Below are positions 61,518 to 64,000 of a DNA stretch of 64,000 nt, piece by piece. The DNA comes from Pseudo-nitzschia pungens (lineage: Eukaryota; Bacillariophyta; Bacillariophyceae; Bacillariales; Bacillariaceae), in contig CM074758.1 in assembly GCA_037355855.1 (NCBI GenBank), positions 6,421,001-6,485,000 on the forward strand, given 5' to 3'. Positions within the stretch are counted from its first letter, which is position 1. Every line of letters begins with the position of its first letter. The notes beneath the pieces were generated by a model that was given only the letters and a program-made list of their open reading frames with translations, was not told where the DNA came from and searched no databases. The translations under genes and the position numbers were made by a program.

Positions 61518-61691
61518 CTCAGGCCTGTAGACCTGGTACAGTTCCCTACATAGCGGCCTTAGCATCCTCCATAACATCTTGAATATCTTCATAGCATAGG
61601 GGTTGTTTGATGTAATATTTGTTGAAGCGGTGAAAACCTTAAGTATCACACTTAATGTACTTTTGCTCTTATACACATCCCAATTATTTCT
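61518..61691. other. Spacer between two short LTRs
   Basis: 174 bases with a chance minus frame and no recognised content. Confidence 0.35.
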
Positions 61692-61858
61692 TGCCAAACC
61701 CTGCTCTGTTAGTGATTAAAAGAATAGTGCTGGTATGCAACTTATGAGCTCTATTGATTAGTCTATCACCATTAGTTTGAGCAGTTCCTGTAATTGGCGA
61801 TCTGGAGACTCACTAGTAATTCTCAGTCCCAAGTGAACTTGTGACTGAATCCAGTGCA
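61692..61858 (-). repeat. Short 3' LTR after a D-type pol tail (167 bp)
   Basis: Minus strand TGCACTGGATTCAGTC ... GCAGGGTTTGGCA. It stands about 30 bases after the pol stop, the same spacing as in D. Confidence 0.6.
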
Positions 61859-61887
61859 TGACATACTCTTCCATGGCATTGTTACTA

Positions 61888-62146
61888 CTACTCCATTTTT
61901 GTGCTATCTCTGCAATAGTAGGGGTGGATATGTCTCATAATGCAGCCAGTGACAAAGGGAGCAGTTTCAATAGTAACAGTTCCATTGTCATGGGCCTTGA
62001 GTATCTTGCAAGGTCCTTGCCATGGGAAGTAGAGTTTGGGTATAATCCCCTTCCTTTCCAGAGTGATATAATCTCTTTCTTTATAAACATGGGGAATTTG
62101 TTCTTTCTATCAGCATATTTGATTCGCTGAATCGATGTTCAAAATT
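61888..62146 (-). pseudogene. D-type pol C-terminal fragment (GPY-like module)
   Basis: The minus frame reads DYITLERKGIIPKLYFPWQG, then CKILKAHDNGTVTIETAPF and IHPYYCRD, ending TKME-stop. This aligns residue for residue with the D tail (GDYVTLERKG, FPRQGPYKVLKAHDDG, HPYYCRD). The Pro-Tyr of GPY is Pro-Cys here. The upstream integrase part is absent beyond about 62146. The plus-strand 90-codon frame over the same bases is its shadow. Confidence 0.8.
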
Positions 62147-62860
62147 TCTGCAGAAGATTCCCAGACCAGCGCACCAATACAGCCCTTTAGATAGTGCTCT
62201 TATAGTCTATGTGCATGAAGGAGGTTCTATGAAAGTGTTGATAATTGATTCATCATCAATCTCACTTTATCATCTATTTTCAACTGAAAAGAATGATATT
62301 TTTTTTGACGGGACTCAAATTTTTCAAGATTGGCATATACAAGGCATAGATACTAATATTGCCCCCACCCAATATTTTCTCTTGTTTAATCCCAAGGTCA
62401 GAAATTCTAAAATTCACATAACAATCACTTATGACACATCATACTGCATGTAATCAACACCTCTCATTGGGACACTTCCATTGTGGTATAACCTTCATAA
62501 GTATTATTATGTTGAAGAGGAAACATACATGCGCCAATATGCGCTAATGATATTCACAGTGAGCCATTTCTCCTGGAGCAACCATGCAGTAGCTACGAGG
62601 GGTGTCAACAGACAGATGGGAGAAGGTAAGGCCAGAGCGCTTGCGTGTTATTAAGCAGCAAACGCAATAACAGCAGCAAGTTCCACTGTAGCAAAGCGCA
62701 GGGAAGCAGTGAGCTCATAAACAACACTGAAGACCACTTGCCCTGGACTTCTCCCCCTCCTTTGAGTGACTAAGTCAGTGAAAGAATTCCAGTAGACAGG
62801 AAAGCTCACCCTGATCAGCTTCCAGCTTGCTAAGTCTATTTTATGCCGCAAGGTCAGCAC
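62147..62860. other. No recognised gene
   Basis: AT-rich sequence. An 80-codon plus frame (62211-62453) and a 70-codon minus frame (62651-62863) have no features I know. The DNA near 62640-62860 is not part of the mariner coding region. Confidence 0.4.
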
Positions 62861-62863
62861 CAC

Positions 62864-63581
62864 TAGTCAGAAAGACAGAAGAGTTTGCATGCTTCTGGAA
62901 ACAGAAAACGGTCAACAAGAATGTTGACTCTGCCGAGTACAAACGGATGTTGCTCGAGAAGGTCCTTCCAGCAATCTACGAGAAATGGCCTAACCGGAAC
63001 GAGTCTATTATCCTCCAAGAAGACAACGCCAAGCCTCACCATGCGAGTATTAGGGCTGCTGTCCGTGAGAAAGCTTTGGCTGACGGTTGGAACATTTCCG
63101 TAAAGCCTCAGCCGCCCAATAGTCCTGATTTCAACGTTTGTTGGATTTGGGCTTCTTCAGCTCCATCCAGAACTTGCAGTACAAGGAGCGTACACCTCGT
63201 GACATTGACGGTCTTATCGCAACTGTTGAAACTGCATTTCAGAAGACTGACCGCAATACATTGAACGATGTGTTCCTGTCATTGCAATGTTGCTTGGAGG
63301 ATTCTTTGTCAGTTGGCGGTGACAACACCTACAAGCTCCGTCATATGGGAAAGGATCGTCTCCGCAGAGAGGGTATACTCCCTGTTTCTATTGCTTGCGA
63401 CCCAGCTAATATTGCTAAGGAGGGACGTGAGATCCTGCGTCAAGCTGCTGCTGCTGGTAGTACTAGTAGTAACACTCGCCGTAGTAGTGCTCGTGGTGCT
63501 GCTGCCAATCGCCACAGCAACGCTGCTACTAGCAATACTAGTACCACTAGTACTGGTAATGCTCGTAGTAGCGAAAATTAG
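62864..63581 (+). pseudogene. Mariner-type (DD39D) transposase, 5'-truncated, frameshifted
   Basis: The frame from about 62864 has FWKQKTVNKNVDSAEYKRML, then WPNRNESIILQEDNAKPHHAS (second catalytic Asp, codon 63022) and PQPPNSPDFNV. An extra two bases just before TTGGATTTGGGC (about 63136) shift the frame. The second frame (from 63138) gives LDLGFFSSIQ (third catalytic Asp), ERTPRDIDGLI and a C-terminal Ser/Thr/Ala/Asn-rich tail to 63581. Thirty-nine residues separate the two Asp, hence the DD39D group. The first catalytic Asp and the DNA-binding N-terminus are missing. A member of this group could be a source of TA-targeting activity, but not this copy. Confidence 0.85.
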
Positions 63582-63940
63582 CCATAGTGTACGTATTCCT
63601 GTTAATTTATTTTAAAGTTTTCATTTTCGTGGTACATTTTCTACTTATTTCTACGGTAGACGTTCAGTTAATAGGAATAGTTCAGTTATTGAGTGATTCC
63701 CGGAAGTACATATTGACATAACACATATAAGCATTCCCGGAATGACATAACACATATAAAAATTGCGCGCCCAACGGAAAACCTAGATCTCTCTCAACGC
63801 ATGAGGCCTATTTTGGAATTAGGAATCTTGGGAAAAGAAACAAAAATTCCCTTTTAACTGTCGACCCGCACCTCTATCGACTATTTTTTGCGCAACAGCA
63901 ATCTTGTGTTCTTTGAAATTTTGTCCATGTTTGCAAATTT
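63582..63940. other. Downstream of mariner, no gene seen
   Basis: AT-rich. GGAATGACATAACACATATA-like words recur at about 63710 and 63740. No clear inverted-repeat partner for a mariner end was identified. Confidence 0.35.
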
Positions 63941-64000
63941 GCTAGCCTCAACAACAGGGGGTAGTTTGCTCTCCAATAAAAAAAATTGTTGCTGCTCACT
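63941..64000 (+). mobile_element. Start of another E-type element leader (partial, window edge)
   Basis: CCTCAACAACAGGGGG then TTTGCTCTCCAA resembles the leader before the E gag (CCTCAACAACAGAGGCAAG then TGTCTCCAACAAGATG at 54670-54704). The gag should start just outside the window. Confidence 0.4.

Noticed and set aside
61858..62130. 90-codon plus ORF with a signal-peptide-like start
   Set aside because: The minus strand encodes a clear D-type pol tail; the plus frame is its shadow.

Overview
This 64 kb window is eukaryotic and consists almost entirely of nested transposable elements. I found no convincing host gene, rRNA, tRNA or CRISPR array. The closing Tc1/mariner transposase has the D...D spacing and NSPDFNV/LDLGFF block of the DD39D lineage found in plants, diatoms and oomycetes. 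Together with Ty3-type and APE/RT/RNase H LINE elements this suggests a stramenopile, most likely a diatom. That taxonomic guess is inference.

Region 1 (1-29149) is an LTR element of Ty3 type ('H': gag remnant, linker, 3' LTR at 28829-29149) split by three LINE-type insertions, each with near-perfect target-site duplications (TSDs). The first (997-23546) is a LINE complex. It holds a 5' half with ORF1 ('A1'), then a second LINE entered at its exact 5' end ('A2', complete 985-codon ORF1 overlapping ORF2 at ATGGTTAG), then an inverted 5' half ('A3'), then a long ORF2 (endonuclease, reverse transcriptase, RNase H, zinc knuckle) and the 3' end. The other two (B1 23909-25945, B2 26241-28340) are about 2 kb, have no real ORF, and keep the LINE 5' and 3' ends around arrays of hairpin-bearing 150-bp repeats.

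Region 2 (29163-48080) is a minus-strand LINE series: two 3' ends joined head to tail, internally deleted ORF2 pieces, a solo short LTR, and an ORF2 cut at one codon by a 9.65-kb TA-flanked, inverted-repeat-ended insertion (33179-42832). That insertion is built of satellites and minisatellites and carries a third B element (B3). The same LINE is also cut by a 2.3-kb element with long terminal inverted repeats (45660-47980).

Region 3 (48081-62150) is nested Ty3-type elements. D is a broken pol with a short LTR. J is a minus-strand gag-protease-only element inside D, with a 5-bp TSD and nearly identical LTRs. F has a broken integrase and a 3' LTR. E is a full-length element with near-identical 280-bp LTRs, inserted in F with TSD TATGC. 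Minus-strand relatives of D follow (K and a pol tail). Perfect palindromes sit exactly at the primer-binding position of E, J and K.

Region 4 (62150-64000) has unassigned sequence, a frameshifted DD39D mariner transposase and the start of another LTR-element leader. The autonomous LINE ORF2 and the E pol are the likely sources of enzymes for the non-coding B elements and the gag-only elements J and H.
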